A stretch of 64,000 nucleotides of DNA. It comes from SZUA-100 sp965248135. GTDB lineage: Bacteria; Pseudomonadota; Alphaproteobacteria; Rhizobiales; Rhizobiaceae. Position 1 is the stretch's first letter, and every line of letters begins with the position of its first letter. Below, piece after piece: positions 1 through 8,494 of this stretch. The stretch lies in the NCBI GenBank assembly GCA_965248135.1, contig CBDFIN010000011.1, positions 558,001-622,000 of the forward strand. Direction: 5' to 3'. The position numbers and the translations under genes are program-made. Below the pieces are notes generated by a model. It was not told the origin of the DNA, searched no databases, and was given only the letters and a program-made list of their open reading frames with translations.

Positions 1-104
1 CATCAAGCCAACCTAGTGTTTCGAAGTTGGTATACCGTCATCGTAATGATAACAACACACTTTTGCAGATCGGGCGTGGCACTGTGACGATTATCAATCA
101 TCTG

Positions 105-133
105 TTGACAGTCCAGTCAAGCCTAAACATATT
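105..133 (+). promoter_or_regulatory. possible sigma70 promoter in the 330-base left edge
   Basis: TTGACA (105-110) is followed after 17 bases by CATATT (128-133), a fair housekeeping promoter match about 200 bases before the MazG-like gene at 331. The rest of positions 1-330 shows no credible coding region or RNA gene. A short inverted repeat (CCAAC at 8-12, GTTGG at 26-30) has no T-run and is not convincing as a terminator. The call rests on sequence match only. Confidence 0.3.
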
Positions 134-330
134 CTCATAGCTAAATTTGTTGAAGTGTGTCCAACATCTGCGACCAAATGCTGCAAACAAACAGCACCTC
201 CTTTTGAAATAAATTACTTGAAATAACAACAGTTCCAGTTACCGGTAGCCTTTGCAAACGGATCAAATTCAATAGGTCCAGATCGGTAAAACAGAAAATA
301 CCGGTCAATGCGGTTTGACGGAATGCTAAA

Positions 331-690
331 ATGAGTGATGTGACAATCAAGCAACTGACCAAAAAACTGATCGCTTTTCGCGACGAACGTGACTGGCGGC
401 AGTTCCATTCGCTAAAAGAATTGATCCTGTCGCTTAATCTTGAGGCTGCAGAGCTGTTGGAACTTACCCAATGGCAAGATGCGAGCCAGTTTGATGCGAC
501 CGTTCTTGATCCTTCGGTGAAAAAACGGCTGGAAGAAGAATGTGCAGATGTGTTTCTTTACCTGCTCTTGATCTGTGAGCGGGCCGATATCGACCTGCTG
601 CAGGTGGCCTCGCACAAGGTCAAGCGCAACGGCGAAAAATACCCGGTTGAAAAAGCCAAAGGCAGCGCCAGCAAATATACCCGTCTTTAG
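331..690 (+). CDS. MazG-like nucleotide pyrophosphohydrolase
   Basis: This 119-residue protein fits the all-alpha MazG-like / dCTP pyrophosphatase family, which hydrolyses (d)NTPs to the monophosphate and pyrophosphate and cleans the nucleotide pool. The sequence shows the family's metal-binding pattern: an EAAELLEL motif (residues about 33-40) and a later EECADVFLYLLL helix (about 68-79) whose acidic residues coordinate Mg2+. The length is typical of the single-domain members. The ATG is preceded by a weak GGAA about 8 bases upstream. It stands alone, with Uma2 150 bases downstream. The exact preferred nucleotide cannot be told from sequence. Confidence 0.9.
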   Translation: MSDVTIKQLTKKLIAFRDERDWRQFHSLKELILSLNLEAAELLELTQWQDASQFDATVLDPSVKKRLEEECADVFLYLLLICERADIDLLQVASHKVKRNGEKYPVEKAKGSASKYTRL

Positions 691-840
691 CTTTTCTTCT
701 GGTGGCACAACTTTTGTTCGTCCGCCTCGTCAGATCGCTCCATTCCTATTGCCGGCAAAAATAACACCAAATTCTGCCGGTTTGCCGTTGCCGCAGAATT
801 TGCTAGTATTCGATGGATAATACGTCAATGGACTGGAAAT

Positions 841-1401
841 ATGGGCCAACCGGCAAACAAACTTGCTACTTATAATGACCTTTTGGATATTCCGCCGCAA
901 ATTGTCGGCGAAATCATCCACGGTGTTCTGCACACTCATCCGCGCCCGGCCCCCAAGCACGCGGTTGCCGCATCATCACTGGGCTTCAATCTGGGTGGAC
1001 CTTATCACAAGGGATCCGGTGGTCCGGGTGGCTGGTGGATCCTTGACGAACCGGAATTGCATCTGGGTGACCATATTATTGTTCCCGATATTGCCGGATG
1101 GCGGCGAAGCCGAATGCCGGCAATTCCGGATAGTGCCTGGTTTGAATTGCCGCCAGACTGGGTTTGCGAGGTGATATCACCGTCAACCGCCCATTTGGAC
1201 CGCGGTGCAAAACGCGATATCTGCGCCGATTTTTCCATCACTCATCTGTGGCATGTCGACCCTGATGCACGGATATTGGAAGCCTTCGAGTTGAAGGATG
1301 GCCAGTGGCTTTTGCTGCAAGCCTGTGCCGATAATGATGAGATTGCCGCCGTGCCTTTCGGCGAAGTACCGTTTTTGCTCGGTACTTTGTGGGCCAACTG
1401 A
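841..1401 (+). CDS. Uma2 family (DUF820) restriction-endonuclease-fold protein
   Basis: The 186-residue protein matches the Uma2/DUF820 family, which has a PD-(D/E)XK nuclease fold. Visible core elements are VPDIAGWRR (about 80-88), containing the catalytic Asp, and CEVISPST with the downstream basic segment and HLWHVDP strand. Members are abundant in cyanobacteria and scattered in proteobacteria. Their cellular role is not settled, and nuclease activity is inferred from the fold. It converges on the ankyrin gene with only 5 bases between the two stop codons. No partner toxin, antitoxin or methylase lies nearby. Confidence 0.85.
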   Translation: MGQPANKLATYNDLLDIPPQIVGEIIHGVLHTHPRPAPKHAVAASSLGFNLGGPYHKGSGGPGGWWILDEPELHLGDHIIVPDIAGWRRSRMPAIPDSAWFELPPDWVCEVISPSTAHLDRGAKRDICADFSITHLWHVDPDARILEAFELKDGQWLLLQACADNDEIAAVPFGEVPFLLGTLWAN

Positions 1402-1406
1402 GTTTT

Positions 1407-1892
1407 TCAGCGCCGCAACAATTTTTCTATTTCCAATCGTCCCCGCCGTTTCGCCAATTCACATGAAGAAAGTCCGTGGCTGTCGATGGCGCGCGGGTCG
1501 GCCCCGTGAACAAGCAACAAGCGGACGATATCTTCCTTGCCGCCACCCACGGCCCAGTGTAGCGCCGGGCCGCCATTACTATCACGGGCATTGATATTTG
1601 CACCCCTGGCAATAAAAGCGTGAACGATAGCCACGTGGCCCTTCTTGATCGCCTCGATGAAATCGCGATCAAGGCCCATGCGCCCGGCCCCCCAACCGCC
1701 GAAACCTGCGATCTTCAACGCGCCGTTGCGCACCGAATGCAGCATCGGGTTGTAGGCCTGTGCTCTGGTGTCGACGACAAATGCACCCTCGCCATAAGCA
1801 AGTGCGGCGGTAGTCGCGCCCTCCACAGTATCGAAACCGAAAATCGCTCCACCGTCCGGTGAACGAGCATAAAAGCGGAATTCGCGGCTCAT
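1407..1892 (-). CDS. ankyrin repeat protein
   Basis: The 161-residue protein has an N-terminal half (about residues 1-75) of no recognised family and a C-terminal half of about three ankyrin repeats. Repeat hallmarks are GANINARDSNGGPALHWAV and GADPRAIDSHGLSSCELA, ending in a capping helix. Ankyrin repeats serve as protein-protein interaction surfaces, and no enzymatic domain is visible. There is no signal peptide, so it is probably cytoplasmic. The ATG at 1892 has no strong Shine-Dalgarno. The partner is unknown. Confidence 0.85.
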   Translation of the reverse strand: MSREFRFYARSPDGGAIFGFDTVEGATTAALAYGEGAFVVDTRAQAYNPMLHSVRNGALKIAGFGGWGAGRMGLDRDFIEAIKKGHVAIVHAFIARGANINARDSNGGPALHWAVGGGKEDIVRLLLVHGADPRAIDSHGLSSCELAKRRGRLEIEKLLRR

Positions 1893-2007
1893 AACGTGAC
1901 CATCAGTTCAAGTTCTGACCAGATTACTCCACCGTGTGGGGGATAGTGGCATTTCATGTGCGGTCTGAAGATCAGCTCGCACATGGTTCATCTAACCCAT
2001 GAACGTG

Positions 2008-2394
2008 CTAGATAGTATCCACAACTTTTTGCAGCAATGCCCGCACATCGCCGGCGATTTCGCCCAGCGCCTCATTTTCGATCGCCTGCATCGAAGCCAT
2101 CGGGTCGACTGCGGAAACCTCGATGCTGCCATCTTCATGTTGCTGCACTATGACATTGCAGGGCAACATGGTGCCGATCTTGTCTTCCGCCAACAGCGCC
2201 TTGTGGGCAAAGCCGGGATTGCAGGAGCCCAAAATGACATAATTGCGAAAGTCAACGCCAATTTTGGCCTTCAATGTGGCCTTGACGTCAATCGTGGTGA
2301 GAACACCAAAACCGTTGTCCTGCAGAACGTCGATGGCGCGCTCGACGATGGGGTCGAATTCACCCTCGACGATTTTGGAAAAATGATATGTCAT
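2008..2394 (-). CDS. DUF302 domain protein
   Basis: The 128-residue protein corresponds almost entirely to a DUF302 domain: the N-terminal strand (TYHFSKIVEG), the IDVKATLKAKIG segment, the conserved LGSCNPGFAHKAL motif and the LPCNVIV strand. DUF302 proteins are small cytoplasmic proteins of unknown biochemical function that often sit near sulfur, redox or metal genes. Here it lies downstream of sat on the same strand, 107 bases after the sat stop, with a palindromic element between. An AGGAG ribosome site precedes the ATG. Whether it is cotranscribed with sat is an inference. Confidence 0.88.
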   Translation of the reverse strand: MTYHFSKIVEGEFDPIVERAIDVLQDNGFGVLTTIDVKATLKAKIGVDFRNYVILGSCNPGFAHKALLAEDKIGTMLPCNVIVQQHEDGSIEVSAVDPMASMQAIENEALGEIAGDVRALLQKVVDTI

Positions 2395-2422
2395 GATTTG
2401 CTCCTAAATTCAGGCGACAAAG

Positions 2423-2505
2423 CTAGTGGAATGAATTTGACATTTGGTACCCATTTGCAAAGATGGGTGCTGCAGGGGATGCAAATGTTGGAATCGAACC
2501 ACTAG
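2423..2505. repeat. imperfect palindromic element, copy 1
   Basis: The ends are inverted: CTAGTGG at 2423-2429 against CCACTAG at 2499-2505, and ACATTTG near 2440-2446 against CAAATGT near 2482-2488, with an inner hairpin CCCAT/ATGGG around 2450-2466. The right-end CTAG supplies the TAG stop codon of sat (2502-2504). A diverged relative lies at 30505-30582, and a 16-base identical piece (AGTGGAATGAATTTGA) recurs at 30415-30430. It looks like a REP/BIME-type or miniature mobile element, though a structured leader for DUF302 is an alternative. Confidence 0.6.
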
Positions 2506-3695
2506 TTCACGCCCTGGTAATAGTCCATCAGGATTTTGGCAACTTCGGGACGGGAAAATTCAGGTGGAGGTGCTTGTCCATTGGTAAGCATTTCCCGCAC
2601 CCGGGTGCCGGAAAGAAGAACAAAATCCTCTTTCACATGATCGGGCGCTTCGCGCATCATCACCACCTTGTCAAGCTTGGTCGAATAGGCCGTGTGGTCA
2701 GCCTCGAAAATCTCGATTTCCAACGCGCCTTTCGGTAAATCGTGGAACACGGTCTGGGCATCAAAAGCACCGTAATAGTCGCCGACACCTGCATGATCAC
2801 GCCCGACGATCAGATGGCTGGCGCCCATATTCTGGCGGAATATTGCATGCAACACGGCTTCGCGTGGTCCAGCGTATAACATATCGAATCCGTAGCCGGT
2901 GATCATCGCCGAATTGGCTGGAAAATAGTCCTCAACCATTTTTCGGATAGAGGCATCCCGCACCGGGGCAGGAATATCTCCAGGCTTCAGTTTCCCCAAC
3001 AGCATGTGGATAACCAGGCCATCCGCATTGAGCCGGTCCATGGCCATGTGGCACAGTTCCTCATGTGCCCGGTGCATCGGATTGCGGGTCTGGAATGCCA
3101 CGACCTTCGACCAGCCATGCTCTTTAATTTCATTTCTGATTTCAACGGCGGTGCGAAACGTATCTGGAAACTCCGATTGGAAATAGGAGAAATTCAGCAC
3201 CTTGATCGGGCCTGAAAGCGCCACCTTGCCCTGGCTGTTAAACGCCTCAACGCCAGGATGGTTGATGTCGATGGTGCCGTATACTTTTTCGGTCATCATC
3301 GCCATTTCAGCGTCGGAAAATTCATCTATCCCTTCAACCTCCATGACGGCGAGCAACGGGTTGCCCTCGACATTCGGGTCGTTCAGGGCAATGCGATCGC
3401 CGACAGTGATTTCCGCTGCATTTTCTACCAGATTGAGCACCGGCGTCGGCCAGAACAAGCCGGAAGCCGTGTGCATGTTTTTGGCAACACCCAACGCATC
3501 AGCCTTGGTCATATAGCCGGTCAGCGGGTTGAAATAACCGCCGCCAAGCATCACCGCGTTAGCTGCAGTCGCCGAACTGACAATGATGGAGGGAAGCTCT
3601 ACGGCATTTTTTTGTAGCTTATCGTTTTCAGCGCTGTCATAGACGTACAGCGCATTAAGCGTCTTTGAGCCGTGCGGTTTAACGATGTCGGTCAT
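2502..3695 (-). CDS. sat: sulfate adenylyltransferase (ATP sulfurylase), dissimilatory type
   Basis: The 397-residue enzyme interconverts ATP + sulfate and APS + pyrophosphate. In sulfur oxidisers the homomeric Sat runs towards ATP, conserving energy from APS. Nucleotide-binding motifs are visible: QTRNPMHRAHE and GRDHAGVGDYYG, with LLGKLKPGDIPAPVR between. A PUA-like N-terminal domain precedes the catalytic domain. The start at 3695 is chosen because a GGGAAGG ribosome site lies just upstream; an extension to 3869 would begin in AT-rich intergenic sequence. It diverges from the qmo operon. Assimilatory CysDN genes are not present, which supports a dissimilatory role, but aprBA is also absent from the window. 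Confidence 0.95.
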   Translation of the reverse strand: MTDIVKPHGSKTLNALYVYDSAENDKLQKNAVELPSIIVSSATAANAVMLGGGYFNPLTGYMTKADALGVAKNMHTASGLFWPTPVLNLVENAAEITVGDRIALNDPNVEGNPLLAVMEVEGIDEFSDAEMAMMTEKVYGTIDINHPGVEAFNSQGKVALSGPIKVLNFSYFQSEFPDTFRTAVEIRNEIKEHGWSKVVAFQTRNPMHRAHEELCHMAMDRLNADGLVIHMLLGKLKPGDIPAPVRDASIRKMVEDYFPANSAMITGYGFDMLYAGPREAVLHAIFRQNMGASHLIVGRDHAGVGDYYGAFDAQTVFHDLPKGALEIEIFEADHTAYSTKLDKVVMMREAPDHVKEDFVLLSGTRVREMLTNGQAPPPEFSRPEVAKILMDYYQGVN

Positions 3696-3917
3696 GGTTT
3701 CCTTCCCGATGGCTGATCTGGTATCAACTTCAATTGTTATAACTTCATAGTGCGAAAATAGCGAAAACTGATTATCGTCCCCTTCACGGGTGGATTTCAA
3801 CAAGGTATATATACATAATCGAATAAATAAATATAGAGAAAATTGATGCATTGATCTAGCCTGGGTCATACGTGTATCTTACCGGGCTTATGCGAGCGCC
3901 AAGGAGAGGCTTGAGTA
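3696..3917. promoter_or_regulatory. divergent sat/qmoA intergenic region
   Basis: These 222 bases separate the divergent starts of sat and qmoA and should hold both promoters. Positions about 3800-3850 are strikingly AT-rich (alternating TATATATA and AATAAATAAATA runs). I could not assign clear -35/-10 pairs or an operator. A good GGAGAGG ribosome site precedes qmoA. Confidence 0.35.
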
Positions 3918-5588
3918 ATGGCCAACGACGACAAAAAATCAGACAAGCCGGACGAAATCGACGAGGAAGATGAGTTTGCCGCCTTTGAACGAGAGGCAAA
4001 AGAAGCAACTGCCCGTGCAGCCGGTATAAAAGTCGAAGCATCTTCCGATGACGCTGAGGATGATGAAGAAGATGAATTTGCCGCATTTGAGCGTGAGGCG
4101 AGGGAAGCTGCTGCAGCGGCAGCAGGGCGCATGGGCGGCGGCGCCGCCGGCACCGAGGCGGCAGCTGAAACCGCCGCGCCAACGGCGCCTGCCGACACCC
4201 CTTCCAAGACAGATGCCGGCGATGCGTCTGCCGGCCAAGACAGCGTAGGCGAAGAGTTCAGCGAGGCCGAAATCGGCGCTGCCCGCAAGATAGCAGCTGA
4301 AAAGATGGCCGCTATTATGACCCATGGCGAAGGCGTCAAATCGCAGACAATTGTGGTGATAGGCGGCGGCATCGCCGGCATAACTGCGGCAGTGGAGGCC
4401 GCCGAGACAGGCTATGATGTGGTGTTGCTTGAAAAGGGGCCAGCCCTTGGCGGACGGGTCACCAGGCTGAACCGCTATTTCCCCAAGCTTTGTCATCCGA
4501 CCTGCGGGCTGGAAATCAATTATCAGCGCATCAAAAAAAACCCGCATCTCAAGCTGTTGACCATGTGCGAAGTTACCGGTGTTGCCGGTTCGCGTGGCGA
4601 CTACAAAATCAAAGTCAAATCCATTCCGCGTCACGTCAACGCCAAATGCACGGCCTGCGGTGCCTGTGGCGAGGCGGCAAAAACCGAAGTGCCGAACGCG
4701 TTCAACTATGGCCTTGACAAGGTTAAGGCAGCCTATTTGCCGCATGAACATGCATTTCCCATGCGCTATGTGGTGGCGGGCGAAGTGATTGGCACTTCAG
4801 AAGCAGATGCCATCAAGGCGGCGTGCAAATATGACGCCGTTGATTTTGATGAACAAGAATCAGTGTTCGAACTGAATGCCGGTGCCATTATCTGGGCCAC
4901 GGGCTGGCGTCCTTACGATGCTAACAAGATCGAAGTCTATTCCTATTCGAAAAGCGCCGACATCATCAACAATGTGGAGATGGAGCGGCTTGCCAATCAC
5001 GACGGACCGACCGGTGGCAAGGTGGTACGGCCATCGGATGGCGAGCCGGTCAAAAAAGTGGCGATGATCCAGTGCGCAGGCTCACGCGATCATAACCATT
5101 TGCCCTATTGTTCGATGATTTGTTGCCTGGCCTCACTCAAGCACGCGGTCTATGTACGTGAACAATATGAGGATGCCGAGGTCGACATCTATTATATCGA
5201 TATCCGGGCCCATGATAAAATGTCGTCGTTCTACGACCGGGTGAAGAACGATCCGAAAATCAATTTCATCAAGTCGAAACCGGGCAGCATTATCGTTGGC
5301 GAAGATGGCAGACCCCTGGTTTGCGGTGAGCGCACTATCGACCGGAAAATTTATCGAAACCCATACGATCTGGTGGTGCTGGCGACCGGCATGCAGCCAT
5401 CACGCAATGGCATAACCGCGCCGCAAGACCTTGAAACCGACGAATATGGCTTTGTCATTCCGGCAGTTGTCGATGATGGCGGACAATTTTCCGCCGGGGT
5501 TGCGGCCGGGCCGGTTGACGTCGCGCTTTCAACCCAGTCAGGCACCGCAGCAGCACTAAAGGCCATTCAGGCCATTCGGGCAGCATAG
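3918..5588 (+). CDS. qmoA: QmoA-like FAD protein (HdrA family) with acidic N-terminal extension
   Basis: This 556-residue flavoprotein is related to QmoA/HdrA. It should pass electrons between APS reductase and a quinone-linked partner in the cytoplasm. The FAD dinucleotide fold begins at VVIGGGIAG (GxGxxG at 149-154). HdrA-like cysteine segments follow: FPKLCHPTCGLEI, CTACGACGEA, and QCAGSRDHNHLPYCSMICC, which matches the flavin-binding signature of the family. Residues 1 to about 142 are unusual: highly acidic and Ala-rich, with the unit DEFAAFEREA occurring twice (about 18-27 and 52-61). Known QmoA proteins start close to the Rossmann strand. A GGAGAGG site lies 8 bases before the ATG. qmoB follows after 19 bases. 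Confidence 0.88.
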   Translation: MANDDKKSDKPDEIDEEDEFAAFEREAKEATARAAGIKVEASSDDAEDDEEDEFAAFEREAREAAAAAAGRMGGGAAGTEAAAETAAPTAPADTPSKTDAGDASAGQDSVGEEFSEAEIGAARKIAAEKMAAIMTHGEGVKSQTIVVIGGGIAGITAAVEAAETGYDVVLLEKGPALGGRVTRLNRYFPKLCHPTCGLEINYQRIKKNPHLKLLTMCEVTGVAGSRGDYKIKVKSIPRHVNAKCTACGACGEAAKTEVPNAFNYGLDKVKAAYLPHEHAFPMRYVVAGEVIGTSEADAIKAACKYDAVDFDEQESVFELNAGAIIWATGWRPYDANKIEVYSYSKSADIINNVEMERLANHDGPTGGKVVRPSDGEPVKKVAMIQCAGSRDHNHLPYCSMICCLASLKHAVYVREQYEDAEVDIYYIDIRAHDKMSSFYDRVKNDPKINFIKSKPGSIIVGEDGRPLVCGERTIDRKIYRNPYDLVVLATGMQPSRNGITAPQDLETDEYGFVIPAVVDDGGQFSAGVAAGPVDVALSTQSGTAAALKAIQAIRAA

Positions 5589-5607
5589 GCTCGAGGAGGT
5601 AGAAAGC

Positions 5608-7881
5608 GTGGAAGATAAAAAACCTGGTATCTATCTTTGTGAGGGCTGCGGCATCGCCGACGCCATATCAATGGATGAACTTGCAAACACCGCCACCACC
5701 GAACTGGGCATTGCCAATTGCCAGCGCCATGCCGCGTTTTGCAGCGACGAGGGCATCGCGGTGATTGCAAAGGACGTAAAAGCCGGCGAAACCAACCAGC
5801 CGATTATCGCCGCCTGCTCGCACCGGGTGATGGCCGACAAGTTCACTTTCGAAGGTGCTCAAACAGTGAGAGCCAATTTGCGTGAGCAGGTCGCCTGGAC
5901 CCAACCGGCAGGCGAAGAAAACACCCAGATGCTGGCGGCAGACAATCTGCGCATGGCGGCAGCCCAGGCCTTGAAAATCGATCCACCCGAAGCCCATTGG
6001 CAAGGCGTGGTCAGCGCCACCTTGCTGGTGGTTGGCGGTGGCGTGAGCGGGCTGACGGCGGCGTTGGAGGCTGCAAAAACCGGGGTCGATGTCATTTTGG
6101 TGGAAAAGACCGACAGGCTGGGTGGCTGGTCGCGCCAATGGTCGAAAACCATTCCCCACCGTCCGCCCTATCGCGGTCTTATGGAAAACCCCGTTGACAC
6201 GCTGATTAACGAGGTTCAGGAAAATGATGCAATTACGGTGATGACCGACACGATTGTTCATCGCACCTCGGGTGGTCCCGGTGCATTTTTTGTGACCCTG
6301 AACCACGGAGGCAGCGAAAGCACCGAGATGATTGGTGCCATTGTTGTTGCCACCGGCTGGCGGCCACTCGATCCGCAAAGCCTCGAAAATCTCGGCTACG
6401 GTTCTTCCTCAGACATCATTACCGATATTGAATGCGAAGCCATGCTAAGCGACGGCGCCAAGCGTCAGTCAGATGGCACCCAGCCGCAAAATGTTGCTTT
6501 CATCATTTCCGGCGATCCGGCGCGCATGCCTTATTCTTCCGGTGTCAGCGACAAGATTGCCATCAAACAGGCGCTGCAACTAACCGAGATGATCCCCGGT
6601 GTGATGATTAATGTGATCTATGAGGATCTACGCTCCCATGGCATGGCAGAGGAATTTTACCGCCAGGCGCAGGAAGCCGGGGTGATATTTCAAAAGGGTA
6701 CGGTAAAGTCTGTTGCTTCCGATCTTACCGTCACCGTCGACGACGACCTGCTTGGCGAAGAAATCCCGCTGGGCGGGCTTGATCTGGTGGTGCTTTCCAC
6801 CGGCATGGTGCCAAATTCGACCAATATCGACATTGACGCCAGCGAGCGCGGTGCCGAACTGCTCAAAGATGACATCAACCCTCGGGTGCCGATAACCATT
6901 TCCGGCCAGTTGGCCAATGGCAATGATGCGGCCAGAACCATTGCGACAGAAGAAGAGGCCACACCGGCGCTTCCGGGCGGACCGATCCTCAATCTGCAAT
7001 ATCGGCAGGGGCCGCATCTGCCGATCCTGGCCAACGGTTTTACCGATTCGCACTATATCTGCTTTCCCTATGAAACCCGCCGCACCGGCATCTATACCTG
7101 TGGGCCGGTGCGTCGGCCAATGACCATGGCGGAAGCAGTGGAGGATGCGCAAGGGGCGGTGCTGAAAGCTATTCAGGCGATGAACACGGCCAATAACGCG
7201 AAATCCATGCACCCGCGGGTCGGCGATCTGTCATTCCCGGAATTTGGTCTCGATATTTGCACCAAATGTCGCCGCTGCACGGTGGAGTGCCCATTCGGCG
7301 CCATTGATGAGCTTGAAAATGGCTATCCGCAACTAAATGCCAGCCGCTGCCGGCGCTGCGGTACCTGCATGGGCGCCTGCCCGGTGCGCACGATCAGCTT
7401 TAAAAATTACAACGTGGCGATGGTTTCCGACATGATTAAAGCGGTCGAGGTGCCGGACGAATTTGAGGAAAAGCCACGCATTCTGGTTCTGGCCTGCGAA
7501 AACGACGCCTATCCGGCGCTCGACATGGCGGGTATCAACCGTAAGGGCGTCACCTCCTATATCCGCACCATTCCGGTGCGTTGTCTTGGATCGGTGACTA
7601 ATCTATGGGTCTCGACGGCGATTGAATCGGGCTATGATGGTGTCATGTTGATGGGTTGCAAGTCTGGCGATGACTATCAGTGCCATTTCGTCAAGGGTTC
7701 GGGCATTGCCGAGGAACGCATGAGCAAGGTTGGCGAAACGTTGAAAACCATGATGCTTGAGGAAGAGCGGGTCACTTTGGAAGAAGTGTCGATTGCAGAC
7801 TCCGGCAGGATCGTCAATGTGTTGAATACCTTCTCCACCATGATTGAGAAGATGGATCCAAGCCCGATGAAGGGATTTTGA
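5608..7881 (+). CDS. qmoB: QmoB-like FAD/[4Fe-4S] protein with MvhD domain
   Basis: This 757-residue protein has the QmoB architecture. An HdrA-type N-terminal segment (GIYLCEGCGIAD, then AACSHRVM and ANLREQ) is followed by an FAD Rossmann domain (VVGGGVSG near residue 142). Two [4Fe-4S] ferredoxin motifs follow (CTKCRRCTVECP from 551 and CRRCGTCMGACP from about 581), then a C-terminal MvhD-like [2Fe-2S] domain (about 625-755) with LACENDAYPALD and MGCKSGDDYQCHF. It is expected to relay electrons within the Qmo complex and may take part in flavin-based bifurcation or confurcation, as proposed for the family. The start is GTG at 5608 behind a near-perfect AGGAGGT site. hdrC begins one base after the stop. 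Confidence 0.92.
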   Translation: MEDKKPGIYLCEGCGIADAISMDELANTATTELGIANCQRHAAFCSDEGIAVIAKDVKAGETNQPIIAACSHRVMADKFTFEGAQTVRANLREQVAWTQPAGEENTQMLAADNLRMAAAQALKIDPPEAHWQGVVSATLLVVGGGVSGLTAALEAAKTGVDVILVEKTDRLGGWSRQWSKTIPHRPPYRGLMENPVDTLINEVQENDAITVMTDTIVHRTSGGPGAFFVTLNHGGSESTEMIGAIVVATGWRPLDPQSLENLGYGSSSDIITDIECEAMLSDGAKRQSDGTQPQNVAFIISGDPARMPYSSGVSDKIAIKQALQLTEMIPGVMINVIYEDLRSHGMAEEFYRQAQEAGVIFQKGTVKSVASDLTVTVDDDLLGEEIPLGGLDLVVLSTGMVPNSTNIDIDASERGAELLKDDINPRVPITISGQLANGNDAARTIATEEEATPALPGGPILNLQYRQGPHLPILANGFTDSHYICFPYETRRTGIYTCGPVRRPMTMAEAVEDAQGAVLKAIQAMNTANNAKSMHPRVGDLSFPEFGLDICTKCRRCTVECPFGAIDELENGYPQLNASRCRRCGTCMGACPVRTISFKNYNVAMVSDMIKAVEVPDEFEEKPRILVLACENDAYPALDMAGINRKGVTSYIRTIPVRCLGSVTNLWVSTAIESGYDGVMLMGCKSGDDYQCHFVKGSGIAEERMSKVGETLKTMMLEEERVTLEEVSIADSGRIVNVLNTFSTMIEKMDPSPMKGF

Positions 7882-7882
7882 T

Positions 7883-8494
7883 ATGTCCGAACCACTGCCG
7901 GCGACAGCAGGTCGCAAATATGATCACAGTTTTGCCCGCTGGGTGCGCGACAATATCAACGGTGGCGACAAGCTGTCGATGTGTATGCAATGCGGTGTTT
8001 GTTCGGGTTCCTGCCCGATTGGCGCCGAGATGGACTACGGCCCGCGCAAACTGTTTATGATGATCCGCGCCGGCATGAAGGAGGAAGTACTTTCCTCCAA
8101 CACCATGTGGAACTGCACCTCGTGCTATCGCTGTGTGGTGCGCTGTCCACGCGATGTGCCGGTAACTTATATCCTCCATTCCCTTGGATCGAAGGCGGTT
8201 GAACTTGGCTATGCCGACAAGCGCGAGAATGTCACCTTTTCCAAGGCCTTCTGGTGGAGTGCTAAAACCTTTGGCCGCACGGACGAGCGATTGGTGACGG
8301 CGAAATACTATTTTTCATTCGGCATCAAGGAGGGTATCCGCCGCGGCCTCGACAATCTGAAAATCGCTTTCGCCATGATCAAGGCAGGCCGCATGCATAT
8401 TGGTATGCCCTACAAGATCAAGGACAAGAAGGGATTGCAAGCGATACTGGCCAAGGCCATCGAGATCGAAAGCCGCAAGGGAAAAGAGACATGA
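7883..8494 (+). CDS. hdrC: HdrC-like [4Fe-4S] protein (QmoC N-terminal-type module)
   Basis: This 203-residue iron-sulfur protein has two cluster motifs: CMQCGVCSGSC (Cys34, 37, 40, 44) and CTSCYRCVVRC (Cys78, 81, 84, 88). It resembles HdrC and the soluble N-terminal half of QmoC. Canonical QmoC carries a cytochrome b-like membrane domain after this module; here the protein ends with a short basic helix region and shows no membrane segments. It starts one base after qmoB and overlaps hdrB by four bases (ATGA), so translation is coupled. The layout matches the QmoAB-HdrCB form known from Gram-positive sulfate reducers. How electrons reach the membrane is not visible here. Confidence 0.9.
   Translation: MSEPLPATAGRKYDHSFARWVRDNINGGDKLSMCMQCGVCSGSCPIGAEMDYGPRKLFMMIRAGMKEEVLSSNTMWNCTSCYRCVVRCPRDVPVTYILHSLGSKAVELGYADKRENVTFSKAFWWSAKTFGRTDERLVTAKYYFSFGIKEGIRRGLDNLKIAFAMIKAGRMHIGMPYKIKDKKGLQAILAKAIEIESRKGKET

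Noticed and set aside
2460..2505. tRNA fragment at the sat 3' end
   Set aside because: The GGTTCGATTCC string resembles a T arm on the minus strand, but the stem does not pair properly and no acceptor or anticodon arm exists.
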